A stretch of DNA of 64,000 nucleotides from assembly GCA_025201375.1 (NCBI GenBank), contig JAIWZP010000042.1, forward strand, positions 62,001 to 126,000. Direction: 5' to 3'. This document shows positions 1 through 11,202 of the stretch, one piece after another (within the stretch, counting starts at the first letter, position 1; every line of letters begins with the position of its first letter). Position numbers and translations under genes: made by a program. The notes under the pieces were generated by a model that ran no database searches, was not told where the DNA came from, and saw only the letters and a program-made list of their open reading frames with translations. This DNA comes from Gongronella butleri. Taxonomy: Eukaryota > Mucoromycota > Mucoromycetes > Mucorales > Cunninghamellaceae.

Positions 1-14
1 GTCACTCACCTTAC

Positions 15-98
15 CCATTGGCGCATGCACCGACGCCGAGAAACGTCTCTTGCACCAACAATTACCCCATCTGATGCATCTGCACTTGCAGCAGACAT
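15..98 (-). CDS. First exon of a gene running off the left edge (partial, hypothetical)
   Basis: On the minus strand an ATG at 98-96 follows a long CT/T-rich leader (about 100-140), the arrangement seen in front of many genes in this window. The frame stays open for 28 codons, Ala/Ser/Asp-rich and then Arg-rich, to a candidate donor GTAAGG immediately after 15. A second donor-like GTGAGT lies at 8-3. The rest of the gene would lie left of the window, so no domain can be named. It may instead be an upstream exon or a spurious reading frame. The call rests on the leader, the ATG and the splice donor only. Confidence 0.35.
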
Positions 99-779
99 GA
101 ACAAATAAAAAAAAAAAGAAAAAAAAAAGTCGCATAAATTAGGGATTCCTCTTCTTTGCAGTCCCTCTCGCTTTCTCTCGTTGTTCTTGTGGGTGACACG
201 AGCGCAAATCCGGATGAAGGATCCACTCTCCGCGTCCCTAAAAAAAAAAAAAGGTTCACGCCTCAGCCAGGATTTGTACAGCCACAGCAAGTGGAAGAAC
301 CCTCGCCAAGCGGCCAGTAAAAAAAAAAAAAAGAGAGAGAAAAAAAAAAAAAAAGAAATGGAAACGATACCAGGTGCCTGGGGTCTCATTTCACAACGAG
401 TTGCCTTGCCATCGATGGATGGCACTTTTTTTTTTTCCCATATCATATTTCCCCTTTTTCTTGCGCAAATGCAAAGCCATGTTTTGGCAATAAAGATGAA
501 TTGGGCTTGCATACAGAGACGTTGGGTACCTGTCATTTCTTCTTTTTTACAAGCCCAATGCCACCACCCCCCTTGATGCATGACAGAGCACCAGCGCAAT
601 GGCGTCGATCCTGCTTGCAGTGAAGCGGCTGCCCCCTCCTCCCCCCCCCTCATTCACCGTGGCGTGTCACAAGCAATTGTGTAAACCGATCATCGAAAAA
701 AAAAATAGGTCAATAAGGTTCATTGCCACAAGACCTTGTTGCCCAAGCCTCATTCAAATCCAATCCATCTGAATTCCAG
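99..779. other. Intergenic region with long A/T homopolymers
   Basis: I see no gene here. Frames open across it encode only Lys or Phe runs made by the A/T homopolymers near 107-128, 241-252, 319-355 and 429-438. If both flanking calls are right, it is a divergent promoter region between the minus-strand exon at 15-98 and the pseudokinase gene at 796. Confidence 0.5.
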
Positions 780-780
780 A

Positions 781-786
781 TATAAA
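781..786 (+). promoter_or_regulatory. TATA-box-like element of the pseudokinase gene
   Basis: TATAAA in the context AGATATAAAGGG. It lies 15 bp before the ATG at 796 and 129 bp before the next in-frame ATG at 910. If it is a functional TATA box the transcript would start after 796, which would favour the shorter protein. This conflicts with the need for a signal peptide. Confidence 0.4.
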
Positions 787-795
787 GGGGCAGGC

Positions 796-3465
796 ATGAA
801 AAGCGCAGGCCCGTCGCGCGCTTGTCCCCAGTTGCCTGTTCTCCGCTTTTCTTTTCCATTTTATACCTTTTTTCTTTTTAATTTTGATTTGCCCCTCTTT
901 TTCGTGACCATGCCTCAGCTATGTCTCGGATACAGCAATGATACCATCTTTGCATTCAATAGCACGGCCATTGTGAGCCACAATGTCATGACCAATGCCA
1001 CGACTACGTCGCCTGCGCCAGCTTTGTCGTCGTCATCATCGAGCTCGTCGTCTCTGCCTACACAGCTGTGCAGTATCGCGGGCCAATTGTCGCTCCTGAG
1101 CAATGCACAGAATCCAGCACTTGTGCAAGTGTTCAACACGTCATCGTCAATCGCGTCACCTTTGCTGTCCATGACGCTCGCCGCGCCGTCGTCCTCGGAT
1201 CAATTCACGTCCATGGCCGCCCTGAGCTCGCAATGCGTCGCCGCCATCACCAAATCCAGCTCTGGTAGCAGTCCGCGGCTCGTCTTGCAATGTGGAAGCG
1301 ATGGGGATCCACAATCACACTCTTTGACGCCTGCATCGTCCTCATCCACGCCAACAATCCCAATTGTCGCCACAGATCAGCGCTTGTCATCACTGTACCT
1401 GCTGGGTTACCCGAACACCACGAGCATTTCCTATTTTGACGATGTAAATTCAGCCATCAAAGATCCCAGCAGCGCCACACATGTTTTTGCAACCACGAAT
1501 CCCTTGTCCACTTTGGGATCCGCCCAAGCACTGAATCAGGATGGCACCCACATGATGCTCTTTGACAATAATCGCACCATCCAATTCATCGAAATGGTGC
1601 GGCCAAAAAAAGAAAAGACAAAAAATAGGATCCAAGCTGAGTCTAAGCGGACGCGCCACGTTTTTTTTTTTCATTTTTTTTTTTTTTAGAACCCGGCCAC
1701 GCAGTATGCCAGTGTCGCCACCCAAGTGCTTCCCTCAACGGTCAATGGCAATGTGATTGCCATTGGCGATATTTCCATCACATCATCTTCTCTATTCTAC
1801 GCGGTGACGCCATCCTCCGACGGCAATTATGTATTTGGCAACCCTGTCACGGGCTCATCGAGCGTGCAAACACGCGACGGGCCGTCATCGTCCCCATCCG
1901 TGTCTAACGACACTTCAAATGCAACTGGTCCGAATCTTTCCGCCATCATTGGTAGTGCTGTTGCCGGCGGTGTCGTGTTGGGCATTGTGTGCGTGCTTTT
2001 GTACTGCTGGGCGCGCCGACGAAAAAGACAGCGACAGGCCAAGACGGATTATTTTGGCATGCGATCAGGCGGAAAGCAGCAACGACTGCCAAGTCAAGAC
2101 AATTTGGACGGGCTATATATGGATCAAGCGGCCGAGCGCGGTGTGATGCGTGAACGAGCACACGCTGGCGACGCTGCCGCCGGTGGCCTCTTGGTAGATC
2201 ACATGGAGGATGATTTCGACATTGAAGATGAGGCACAAGACGAGTTTGATGCAGATGCAGCAGTCGAAAGCGGCATTAGCGCCACATTGTATTCTCATTC
2301 ATCCGCACAGCGACATCTCAGCACGTCGAGCGGGATGCCAACACGTGACAACAGCTTCCGCCAGCGAATCAACAACTTTTTAGACAGAATGTCATCGATT
2401 CGATCCGGCGTCATGCCATTATCGCCCAATTCGCTCACAGGCTCGCTGGCCTTCCCTGTGGAAGATCGCTATCAAAAAGTCAAGCAGCTGCACATGAACC
2501 AAATCAACAAAATCTATTTGGACCCCATGGTCGTGGACAAAAACGACACACTCATCTTCAATGGCCGTTTCCAGCTTACGGACGAGCTGCCCATGGACGA
2601 CGAGAACCCGCGACTGCCTGGGTACGCGACACGCAGCATCATGCAAGTGTCCTCGGGCACCGTGCGCACGTTGCATTACTTTACAAGCGAAACGCGCGAC
2701 GCGTTCATGCGAAATGTCAATACATCACTGACAATGCGCCGCTCGCGGTTCATTGTGCGCCATCATCGTGCCGCCGCCCTGCCTGCGCCGCTCGCCTCGG
2801 GCCATCAATACTATTGGATCTCGTCGCCTGCCTTGGGCCGCAATTCCTTGCACTACTTGTTGCACCATGATGCCGCCACCGTCGACGCCCGTGAGCACAC
2901 GTTCCTGGTCCTGTCGGTGCAATCGATCCTCCGCGGCGTCGCAAAGGTCCATGCCGCCGACTATTGCCACTTGGGCCTGTCGCCACGCTCCTTTTTCTAT
3001 GAACAGGCAAGCACCATCACCGATTGGCTGCTTTCCGGATTCTATCAAGCATACGTTCTCGGCCAAAATGACGGCCATCCACTCTACCTGGACGTGTACA
3101 GCGCACCCGAGCTCATTGTCGCGTCCGTCGTGTCGGATGATCATCAAGACGTCATGTTGCTCTGCCATCGATTCCGCGCCCAATTCGAAATGGATGCTTG
3201 GTCCGTCGGCTGCATCCTGTACCAGCTGCTCACTGGCGAGCCCCTATTCAAGGACATCATGCAATTGCGCGTCCTCTGTGGGATGGACCCCGCCACAAGC
3301 ACAGACTTGCAAAATCACTTGGACAAAGCCTTCCAACATCCCGCCCTCAATGATTTCCCACCCGTCACTCAAAAGCTACTTAATGTCGATCCTCAGCTCC
3401 GCATCCCCGTATCACACATTCTCAGGGAATGGGTCGAGGTCCATAGCCTCGCCGAATACCAATAG
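796..3465 (+). CDS. Receptor-like single-pass membrane protein with intracellular pseudokinase domain
   Basis: Two exons, 796-1596 and 1690-3465, with an intron of 93 nt (donor GTGCGG, T-rich acceptor); about 858 residues. A hydrophobic N-terminal stretch (residues about 17-38) could be a signal sequence or anchor. A Ser/Thr/Asn-rich ectodomain with several N-x-S/T sites follows, then one transmembrane helix (about 350-374), a basic stop-transfer stretch (RRRKRQ) and a linker. From about 550 to the end there is a protein-kinase-like fold: it keeps an APE-like motif (YSAPEL) and the F-helix motif DAWSVGC. The catalytic loop reads HLGLSPRSF near 693 instead of HRDxKxxN, and no DFG is seen. I infer a catalytically dead kinase that signals by binding. 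Start at 796 is chosen to include the hydrophobic segment; 910 is the alternative. Confidence 0.75.
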
Positions 3466-4194
3466 ATGATTTTTTTTTATTTTTCCCCCCCCTTTTTTTT
3501 TTGTCGCACATTTGGACTTTGTATAACACTTTTCTCCTCCATTCTGTACTGCTACTATTTACCAATCTTTACTTGTGTAAATGCAAGCTTGCCCGTGCAT
3601 TTTCAGGTCTTTTATCCTCTTTGCTCGCTTGATTCCTGCAAAAAGTAGAGCCGGTCACTCTTCATTAAATGTTTCCTCTTTCATGTCATCATTTTTCGCA
3701 CCATGCCGTATCAAAAAGCGCATCTTTTGTGGCAGAGGCGACAAGCCATATCATAAAAAAAGTGAAAACTCGTGATTGCGTAGAGATTTAGAATTCATCT
3801 GCACGCTTCAATTGATCTCTGGTTTTCAACGCCATGTTGACAATGACGTGACAAAATGGCCAAAGTCAAAAGGTTCTGGAGGTGATCCAACCATGGTTTG
3901 CAGATGCTTAAGACGGGATAGATGAAAATCTACTTTTTTTTGTGGATTCGCGACAACTGTCTGATTGACTTGTAGATTTCAAGTGGTTTTAGAAGCGAGA
4001 CGCGCGAAATAGTCTCGTAACAAAGATTTATGATAGAGGCAATATGTGTATGATTTGCAGTGGCTGGTAACACGATTTGTGAAAATTCGTGAAAACGGTG
4101 CACATCTTGACAACAGACTGATCGCCCTAGAGCGTTTATTTCTTTTTATGAAAAGAGAAGCCATGAGATATCAAAGTGGTAACGTTTGGCCGTG
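3466..4194. other. 3' region of the pseudokinase gene and unannotated intergenic DNA
   Basis: T-rich DNA follows the stop at 3465, consistent with a 3' untranslated region. No coding region is apparent. From about 3,900 onward the sequence begins to resemble the repeat units described at 4195-5270. Confidence 0.5.
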
Positions 4195-5270
4195 ATCCAA
4201 GTATGATTTTATCACGAAAAACGAAAAATGCGTAAAATATTATTTTGGCTCTAATTTTCACTTGCAAATGCCTATTTCGAGATTTCTCACGACCGAGTGA
4301 TGCGTTTTGCGAAAAAACTTGAAATCATTGAAGTTTTGAATCGAGTGTCCACTGGTCTAAATTTGAAGCCATATGGTCAGGTACATTCGAAGAAACGCGT
4401 AAAATAGAGTTTCGCGCCGGGTTTTTTCCCTAGCAAACATGAATCTCGAGATTTTTCGAAACGGAGTGATCCAATTCGCGAAAAAAAATAACACCGTTAG
4501 AGAATTGGGTTTATCATCAAGTGGTCCAAATTTGGGACCAGATGAGCAAGTTTTTGAGGACGCGCCCGTTTCACAGGCGTAAAGGGGGTAAGATTACCAC
4601 CCTTTTGTCTCGTACCGCGGCAACGGCTGAGCGCCCCGACGCGTAAGGCGCCTCAAACGAATCAGCGGGCAAACGTGGTAAAAGCGCTTGTGGTTTGGGG
4701 ATATCGCGTCAAGTTTTCGGCGAGTTAGCCTTTGGGGGTTGTTTTGATCCTGTTTTGACCCTGATTTTACGCAAAATGCATTTTCTCTGGACTGAGTGAT
4801 CCGATTTGCGAAAAAACTTGAAATCACTGAAGTTTAGAGTCAAATATCCACTAATCTACATTTGGCGCTAGATGGTTACGTAGGCTGATCGGGAGAAACG
4901 CGTAAAATATGATTTCGCGCTTGGGTTTTCACTAGCGAATACGAATCTCGATATTTCTCGAGGAGACTGAGTGATTGGATTCGCGAAAAAAAAATGAACA
5001 TCTTTGGAGAATTAAGTCTATCATTTACTGGTCCAAATTTAGGACCAGATGAGAATCTGATGAAGCGCCAATTTCATAGGCGTAAAGAGGGTAAGATCAA
5101 CACCATTTGGTCTCGTACGGCAACAACGGCTGAGCGCCCCGACGCGCGAGTCATCTCAAATGAATCAGCGGGCAAACCTAGTAAAAGCGCTTGAGGTTTG
5201 GAGAGATCGCGTTCAGATCTCAGCGCGTTAGCCTTCACAGAGTCAATTTGGCCCTGAAACTGTATGATGA
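4195..5270. repeat. Satellite-like tandem array, diverged, period about 500 bp with related sub-units of about 170 bp
   Basis: Blocks recur in the same order. GTGATCC/GTGATGC followed by a GCGAAAAAA run and CTTGAAATCA occurs near 4295 and 4791. AACGCGTAAAAT occurs near 4393 and 4898, with a related form near 4228. TGGTCCAAATTTRGGACCAGATGAG occurs near 4521 and 5028. GGCTGAGCGCCCCGACGCG occurs near 4624 and 5128. The long period is about 500 bp. The GTGATYxxATTYGCG block also recurs inside each unit about 170 bp later, suggesting an older monomer with a higher-order repeat on top. Copies differ at an estimated 15-25% of positions. There is no coding capacity. Confidence 0.75.
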
Positions 5271-5345
5271 TACAGTAATAGACTGGGCTCTCCTCCTCCG
5301 TTTTCCTAATGGCGAGTCTCCCTACAGTAGTACTGTATGTAGGTC
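5262..5345. repeat. Cluster of TACAGTA/TACTGTA palindromes
   Basis: GATACAGTAATAG near 5268 and the palindromic stretch CTACAGTAGTACTGTATGTAG near 5321 lie just downstream of the 3' end of the minus-strand esterase-like gene. The same words are frequent in the last 530 bp of the window, so this may be a fragment or terminus of the same repeat family. Confidence 0.4.
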
Positions 5346-5397
5346 ATCGTCGCTATGAAAATGTGTTTTTTATTACTTTTTTTTTCATAATAACGAT

Positions 5398-7845
5398 CTA
5401 TGAAGATTTGCTAGGGGATGATGGTGTGCTCCTGCGTAATGGTCGACGATTACAGAGCAAGTTCATCAAAACTTGGTTCTCAAGGTGCACGACATCGGCC
5501 TGCGCGTGGTTGGCGGGGCATGAATTCGCGATGAGCAGCTTTTCGTCCCATGTGCGCGCCTCGCCCATGTGCATGGTGTCCCAGATGACCAATCGCGACT
5601 CGAATGCGTGCTGGAGCACGTGGCGCGCCAGACCGTCAAACGCGTACAGCCGCTCCGTGTTGGACAAGCGGCGTCGGTCCGTGGTGTCGACGCGGCAGCA
5701 GTAATATTGTGGCGACCGGTATACAAAGCGTGTCTGATGATCGTAGTGGTCGCGCAGACGGGTGACGAGTGTCTGCAGCTCGCGTCGGAACTCGTCCAAT
5801 TGCATGTACGCCATGTCCCAATTGCCGAGCGACAGAATCACGAGACGCGAGTCGCGCGGCATGTTGAATTCGCTCACGTTCGGGTCCATGCTGGCCGTCC
5901 ATTCCGGGTCGTTGACAAAGGACAAACCGTCCCACTTGTAGCTGTGCACCATGACCTGCTCGCCAAGCGGGAAATCTTGACGACGCTTTGTCGCGTTGAA
6001 CCAGTGTGTGTCCCACGCAAGCTCTCTGAAATCCTCGCATCGACACGAGCGCACCGACTCAGGCGTGCCCGACAGAACCCAGTCGCGCGCGCTTGCCGGG
6101 TAAATCGTCGCCGGATTCAGATCAGGCGTCGTAAAATTGGCATGTTTGGCCAATTTCGATCCTTTCAACGGTGATGCGCCACCCAATAAGCGTGCCCACA
6201 GGTCGTTGCTGCGATGCGATGCATCAGACGGTGGCTGGTCTAGCAATTCAAAGCCTTTGCACCATTTTCCCTCTGTCATGAAGCTCTTGATGGACCGCCG
6301 CATATTCGAATCGCCATAAATGGCGACCTTGCCCTGGTATTGATTGGCCAAACAGGTGTAGAAATCGGCGTGCTCCATGCGGCGGAATCGGCACGCGTAT
6401 GGTGCCCAGAATTTGCCGTGGCGATCCAAGCCCACGATCATTTTCATACGAGGATCGTCGTATGCGTATGGCCAGGGCAACCAGCGACCGCCCAAAGGCT
6501 TGGTGCTGGCACGGCACAGAGGCAGCGCAAGATGTTCTTGGACAATATGCTGGAGACGGGCGGCGGCTCGCGTGTTTTTCGTATTTTCGTCCTTTACGTC
6601 CTTTTTGGGGATGCTTTCGTTACCTAAAACGCGGACAAAGGGTTCTGGCTCGATGGGGAGGGGCAATGCGGCGTAAGATTGCATGGGCCCGTGCTCGACG
6701 TTCCAATAGGCGTCCTGGTATTCCAATTTTGCTTCGACCATCCAAGCGCCAGCATCTGGGAATGTGACCTCCGCCTCGTACACATGCAACCATTCGCGCT
6801 GGTGCATGTGCTCCATCATATCGCGGGTCCATTGCGGCACGCTCGCTGTGTTTTCTTCAAACCACCACTTGCGGAACGCGTCATGCATTGCGTCATAGCC
6901 ATGCCAAGGTCGCACGCGGATCGGCACCGTGCTGTTTGTGCTCAAATGGCGCGCTGACAGCTGGATCATGTCCCACCACGTCTGCGGCTCGAACACGGTG
7001 TCTTCTTTGTCAGTGCCTGGGTGCTGAACAATAATTTGCTTGGGATACGGCTCGTACAGATAGTGAAACTCGGATGCTGGGTATGGATTGAGGATCCCAG
7101 GCGGCACGATCACGCGCACACACACCGTGTCCTTTTTCGCCGCAGGCCGCGTGTGCTTGGTGTCAAAGGGCAGCAGGACAAATGGCTTGGACAGGTCGAC
7201 GGCCGCGGACATGAGTGAAAACGTCGCGTCTGGGTCGCTGGCCATGTGCAATGGTGCAGACGTCAACAAGCGGCCCAAAGCTTCGGATTTTCGCGTCTCA
7301 TTAAAAGCAAAAACGTATTTGACGAGGTGGCGCACAATCGGATATGGCAATGGCGCGTCGTTGCACGCAAAAGACGGCGTCTCGAGTGTTTCGGACGCAT
7401 TGCTTGCCGTGTTTGTCGCTGCGGCGCGTTCGCGATCGCGCTGGCGGTGGTACGCGTCGTCGTACAGGTATTGTGCCCAATCAAACGCAGGTGTCGGGCG
7501 AGAAAACAAAAAAAGACGGCGCACGCGCCACCAAAACGATGTCAATTGGTGCCGTTTGGCATTGGCCAGTGCCTGTGACGATTCCTTTGGAAAATTGTTG
7601 AGCATCGTGGTCTCAATGGGGAACCAACGCGCACCGGCATCCAGCGGATCGATGCGCGATGCGTGCAGCTTATCGAGCCATTGATTCGTGTTGTGCAATG
7701 TGCGAGGGCGCGTCAGTGGCAACACAATGGTCGACGTTGGAGACAAGGACGACAGCAACATGATGCTGACAATGAGCAGCATGCTAAGCGAGAGCAGCCA
7801 TCGACGCTTGGCCTGCTTGAATAAAATGGGTAATCGGCGAAACAT
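5398..7845 (-). CDS. Type II membrane protein with SGNH/PC-esterase (NXPE/TBL-like) C-terminal domain
   Basis: A single open exon of 815 residues; the ATG at 7845 is the first in the frame. A basic N-terminus is followed by one hydrophobic helix (residues about 18-38), giving Golgi-type type II topology. The C-terminal third has the features of an SGNH acyl-esterase of the PC-esterase/NXPE/trichome-birefringence type. There is a GDSN block near residue 510 (AIYGDSNMRR), a conserved core ending in LGNWD, and near 783 a DVVHL motif that fits the Asp-x-x-His pair. Known relatives add or remove O-acetyl groups on polysaccharides or glycans. Here the substrate is unknown; a cell-wall or mucoran-type glycan is inference. 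The long N-terminal half is not recognised. Confidence 0.65.
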   Translation of the reverse strand: MFRRLPILFKQAKRRWLLSLSMLLIVSIMLLSSLSPTSTIVLPLTRPRTLHNTNQWLDKLHASRIDPLDAGARWFPIETTMLNNFPKESSQALANAKRHQLTSFWWRVRRLFLFSRPTPAFDWAQYLYDDAYHRQRDRERAAATNTASNASETLETPSFACNDAPLPYPIVRHLVKYVFAFNETRKSEALGRLLTSAPLHMASDPDATFSLMSAAVDLSKPFVLLPFDTKHTRPAAKKDTVCVRVIVPPGILNPYPASEFHYLYEPYPKQIIVQHPGTDKEDTVFEPQTWWDMIQLSARHLSTNSTVPIRVRPWHGYDAMHDAFRKWWFEENTASVPQWTRDMMEHMHQREWLHVYEAEVTFPDAGAWMVEAKLEYQDAYWNVEHGPMQSYAALPLPIEPEPFVRVLGNESIPKKDVKDENTKNTRAAARLQHIVQEHLALPLCRASTKPLGGRWLPWPYAYDDPRMKMIVGLDRHGKFWAPYACRFRRMEHADFYTCLANQYQGKVAIYGDSNMRRSIKSFMTEGKWCKGFELLDQPPSDASHRSNDLWARLLGGASPLKGSKLAKHANFTTPDLNPATIYPASARDWVLSGTPESVRSCRCEDFRELAWDTHWFNATKRRQDFPLGEQVMVHSYKWDGLSFVNDPEWTASMDPNVSEFNMPRDSRLVILSLGNWDMAYMQLDEFRRELQTLVTRLRDHYDHQTRFVYRSPQYYCCRVDTTDRRRLSNTERLYAFDGLARHVLQHAFESRLVIWDTMHMGEARTWDEKLLIANSCPANHAQADVVHLENQVLMNLLCNRRPLRRSTPSSPSKSS

Positions 7846-8083
7846 CAACAACCTGTGTCCAAAAAGTATAAACAACAGCAAAAAAAAAAAAAAAAAATAA
7901 GAAAAAAAAAGGGCGACAATGAATGAAAGGGACTAGATGAAGATGCTCAACATATTAACATATTTGAAAAAAAAAGAAGGGTAAAAAAAAGCAAGGCACA
8001 CCCCTAGAAGCAATCTATCCATTTTAAGGTTTTGCCAAGCAAAAAGTGCATGAATTTTTTTTTTATCGGCGGCTTTTATTATA

Positions 8084-9114
<1,031 letters not shown>

Positions 9115-9419
9115 GAGAAACACAGCAATGAGGGTGGAAAAAAAGCGCAATTGAGCAAAAAGGAAAGGAACAATGGCAACTTTTTTTTATTTTTTTTTTA
9201 TTATCATCTTATTTTACGGTGTCAGTGAGATGCTCTCTGGGACGAAGTGAGTGGGGATGCGCGTGTTTCAGATGGGCCAAAAAAAAGACCCTTTGGGATT
9301 AAATCGTACAAGGTGTAAAAAAAAAAAGGAGGGCAACAAACAAATGGAGCCAATGTCCGTCCTGCACACAAACAGGCCAGCTGCAAAAGAGGGACAGTTT
9401 GAGACCGGGCCAGATCAAA
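9115..9419. other. Intergenic region between the FAM72-like and Pro-rich genes
   Basis: It holds the CT-rich leader in front of the FAM72-like start and T/A runs near 9181-9200 and 9317-9327. No further gene is seen. Confidence 0.5.
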
Positions 9420-9926
9420 TTAGCGGGAAGCTGCATCCGAGCCTTTGCTGGCAGGTGATTGTTTTTGGGTGCCCAAAAATGGGGAGAGAGAGAGATTCCG
9501 ATCGACAATGCTGTAGGGAGCGTGTGTGTAACCTGGCTGTTGCAGGCGCCGCGTGTCATCCTCCTCCAGTCGTGGCAGACGGCCACTTCCGGGTGTCAAT
9601 GGCGACGATGCGGGTGAAAATGATGTTGTAGGAGGTCTTGGCGGTGGTGGTGGCGCTGACAAGACGGTGATGCATGGTGAATACGATGGCGGTGGTGGTG
9701 ACGGCGACGGAATCACGAGCAGCGAATAATCGGGCGTGTGCAAGACGGAGGAAGGCCGGCTTTCCTCGAAATGGCTCATTTTCGCCGCGTCGCCTGGGGT
9801 TGCTGTTGCAACAATGGGCAACAATGGCTTACGCCAGCGCGACGCACATTTCCACATCGTGTAGATACCACAGGCACTCGCCAGCAAAATGGCAAGGCCA
9901 ATCAATGCCCATTGCCATGCTTCCAT
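9420..9926 (-). CDS. Small single-pass membrane protein with Pro/Ser-rich tail (hypothetical)
   Basis: A single exon of 168 residues with ATG at 9926. Residues about 5-25 form a hydrophobic helix with almost no N-terminal extension, followed by Lys/Arg residues, so the protein is probably anchored by its N-terminus. The remainder is low-complexity and rich in Pro and Ser, with several poly-Pro stretches that could bind SH3 or WW domains; it ends in a region with Ser-Pro pairs. No family is recognised. The position next to another minus-strand single-pass membrane protein (10166-11194) may be coincidental. There is also a chance that an upstream exon adds a signal peptide. Confidence 0.55.
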   Translation of the reverse strand: MEAWQWALIGLAILLASACGIYTMWKCASRWRKPLLPIVATATPGDAAKMSHFEESRPSSVLHTPDYSLLVIPSPSPPPPSYSPCITVLSAPPPPPRPPTTSFSPASSPLTPGSGRLPRLEEDDTRRLQQPGYTHAPYSIVDRNLSLSPFLGTQKQSPASKGSDAASR

Positions 9927-10165
9927 TGTATGTGTGTGTTTTTTTTTTAAAAAAAAAGGAAAAAAGAGAGATGAATATAGAACAAAATGCTGCGAAAAAG
10001 GAACAATTGTGTGCGCGCAATGGCTCTTTTATGGATGCGAGAGGGGGGGTGGGCGCTGAGCAGGATGACCCAAACCAAGCCAAAAAAGAAGGGGGGAAAG
10101 AGAAAGGGGACCAAAAAAAAAAAAAAAAAGAGGGTATGATGATGCATGCTAATTGGATTTTGTGC

Positions 10166-11194
10166 CTATACAGGACAAAGAAAGCCACCAGGCGCGGGGG
10201 TGATGGTCAGTGTTGGGTGAATGCCGAGCCAATCAATGAGACAAAAATGGATGGAGAGAACGAGCTGCAGTGGGTACGTGGTGCCATTGTTAGCCTGGGC
10301 CGGTGTACGTTGACAAGCTTGGACCAGGTTCTGCATGGTCTGGTCCTGCATGTTGCGCGCCTCGTAATTAATGCGAAGGCCAATGGACAGGAAAGAAAAA
10401 TCAGTGGGCAGCATTATAGGCGACGTTGTTCTGGTTGTCAAGCCAGCTGATGTTGCATCGGCGTCGCCCTTGCCGATCACCGCGCCCGTCAACGCATCCT
10501 TGGCAATCACACTGACGCGTGACACGCATGTCGGACCGTAATTGACGCGATTATCCACCGCAAGCGCGAGATCCCAGTGTGCCGTGAATTGTGCATTGTC
10601 CATGAATGGATTTGCCCCACTAGACCCGTCCAATGGCTGCGGCTGTTGCTGCTGTTGGACAATCAGCACCGGCGGTGATGCTGCAAGGCCGTGATCCAGG
10701 CGGAAAAGCGGTGCTCGCGGCCAAAATACGAACATGACACACGCACTCGCGACAATGAGGAAAAACACCGCGAAAATGACCCATTGCCTTGCATTCCCAC
10801 GAGAACACAGTGGCCAATGGCAGCGTCGTCGTGGTAATGGCGGCGGCGACGCTCGTCGTGACCGTCGTCTCCGGTCACGCGTCGATTTTGGCGTGTCGAC
10901 CGCTTTTTCCATCGTGATGGCCGTGCTGTCCAATGACGAACTTGGTGTGACGCTGTGTGCCTTTTCCTCGGCCTTGAACGAGTCATGGTCGACATCCTCT
11001 GCATACGCTAAAAATAAAAAAAACATGTACAATGACACCATTTTTGATTTTTTGCTTTTTTTTGATTTTTTTTTTTTTTTTTTGTGCCGTTTCTTACGTG
11101 TCTTGCCCACCTCGAGCTGGCCAACATCGTGCCCAGCCCAGTCGGATCTCCTTGATTTGAATTGTTCAGCAATGCAAAGATGGGGTGATGTCAT
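10166..11194 (-). CDS. LEA2-like (late-embryogenesis-abundant type) type II membrane protein
   Basis: Two exons, 11194-11098 and 11007-10166, give 312 residues; the intron is T-rich. The N-terminal 100 residues are polar and Arg-rich (a run of RDRRRRSRR). One transmembrane helix follows at about 123-145 (WVIFAVFFLIVASACVMFVF). The C-terminal part resembles the LEA-14/NDR1-HIN1-like fold found in fungal membrane proteins: a beta-rich stretch with a paired-Asn core and a closing DWLGIHPTL...CPV segment. Its function in fungi is not established. A four-codon upstream ORF overlaps the start codon (see the separate entry). Confidence 0.65.
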   Translation of the reverse strand: MTSPHLCIAEQFKSRRSDWAGHDVGQLEVGKTRKKRHKKKKKKSKKSKKSKMVSLYMFFLFLAYAEDVDHDSFKAEEKAHSVTPSSSLDSTAITMEKAVDTPKSTRDRRRRSRRASPPPLPRRRCHWPLCSRGNARQWVIFAVFFLIVASACVMFVFWPRAPLFRLDHGLAASPPVLIVQQQQQPQPLDGSSGANPFMDNAQFTAHWDLALAVDNRVNYGPTCVSRVSVIAKDALTGAVIGKGDADATSAGLTTRTTSPIMLPTDFSFLSIGLRINYEARNMQDQTMQNLVQACQRTPAQANNGTTYPLQLVLSIHFCLIDWLGIHPTLTITPAPGGFLCPV

Positions 11195-11202
11195 GAACGC
11201 AT
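11191..11202 (-). promoter_or_regulatory. Upstream ORF overlapping the start codon of the LEA2-like gene
   Basis: ATG CGT TCA TGA on the minus strand. Its stop overlaps the main ATG at 11194 in another frame (TCATGA). If the leader contains it, it could lower initiation at the main ATG or allow termination-reinitiation. Confidence 0.3.

Noticed and set aside
6..653. Minus-strand open frame of 215 codons at the left edge
   Set aside because: Most of it translates A/T homopolymers into Phe runs. Only the last part, after the ATG at 98, has gene-like features and is listed as a partial exon.
910..3465. Shorter start of the pseudokinase at the second in-frame Met
   Set aside because: It would fit the TATA box at 781 but removes the only possible signal sequence for a protein with an evident outside domain; kept as an alternative in the entry.
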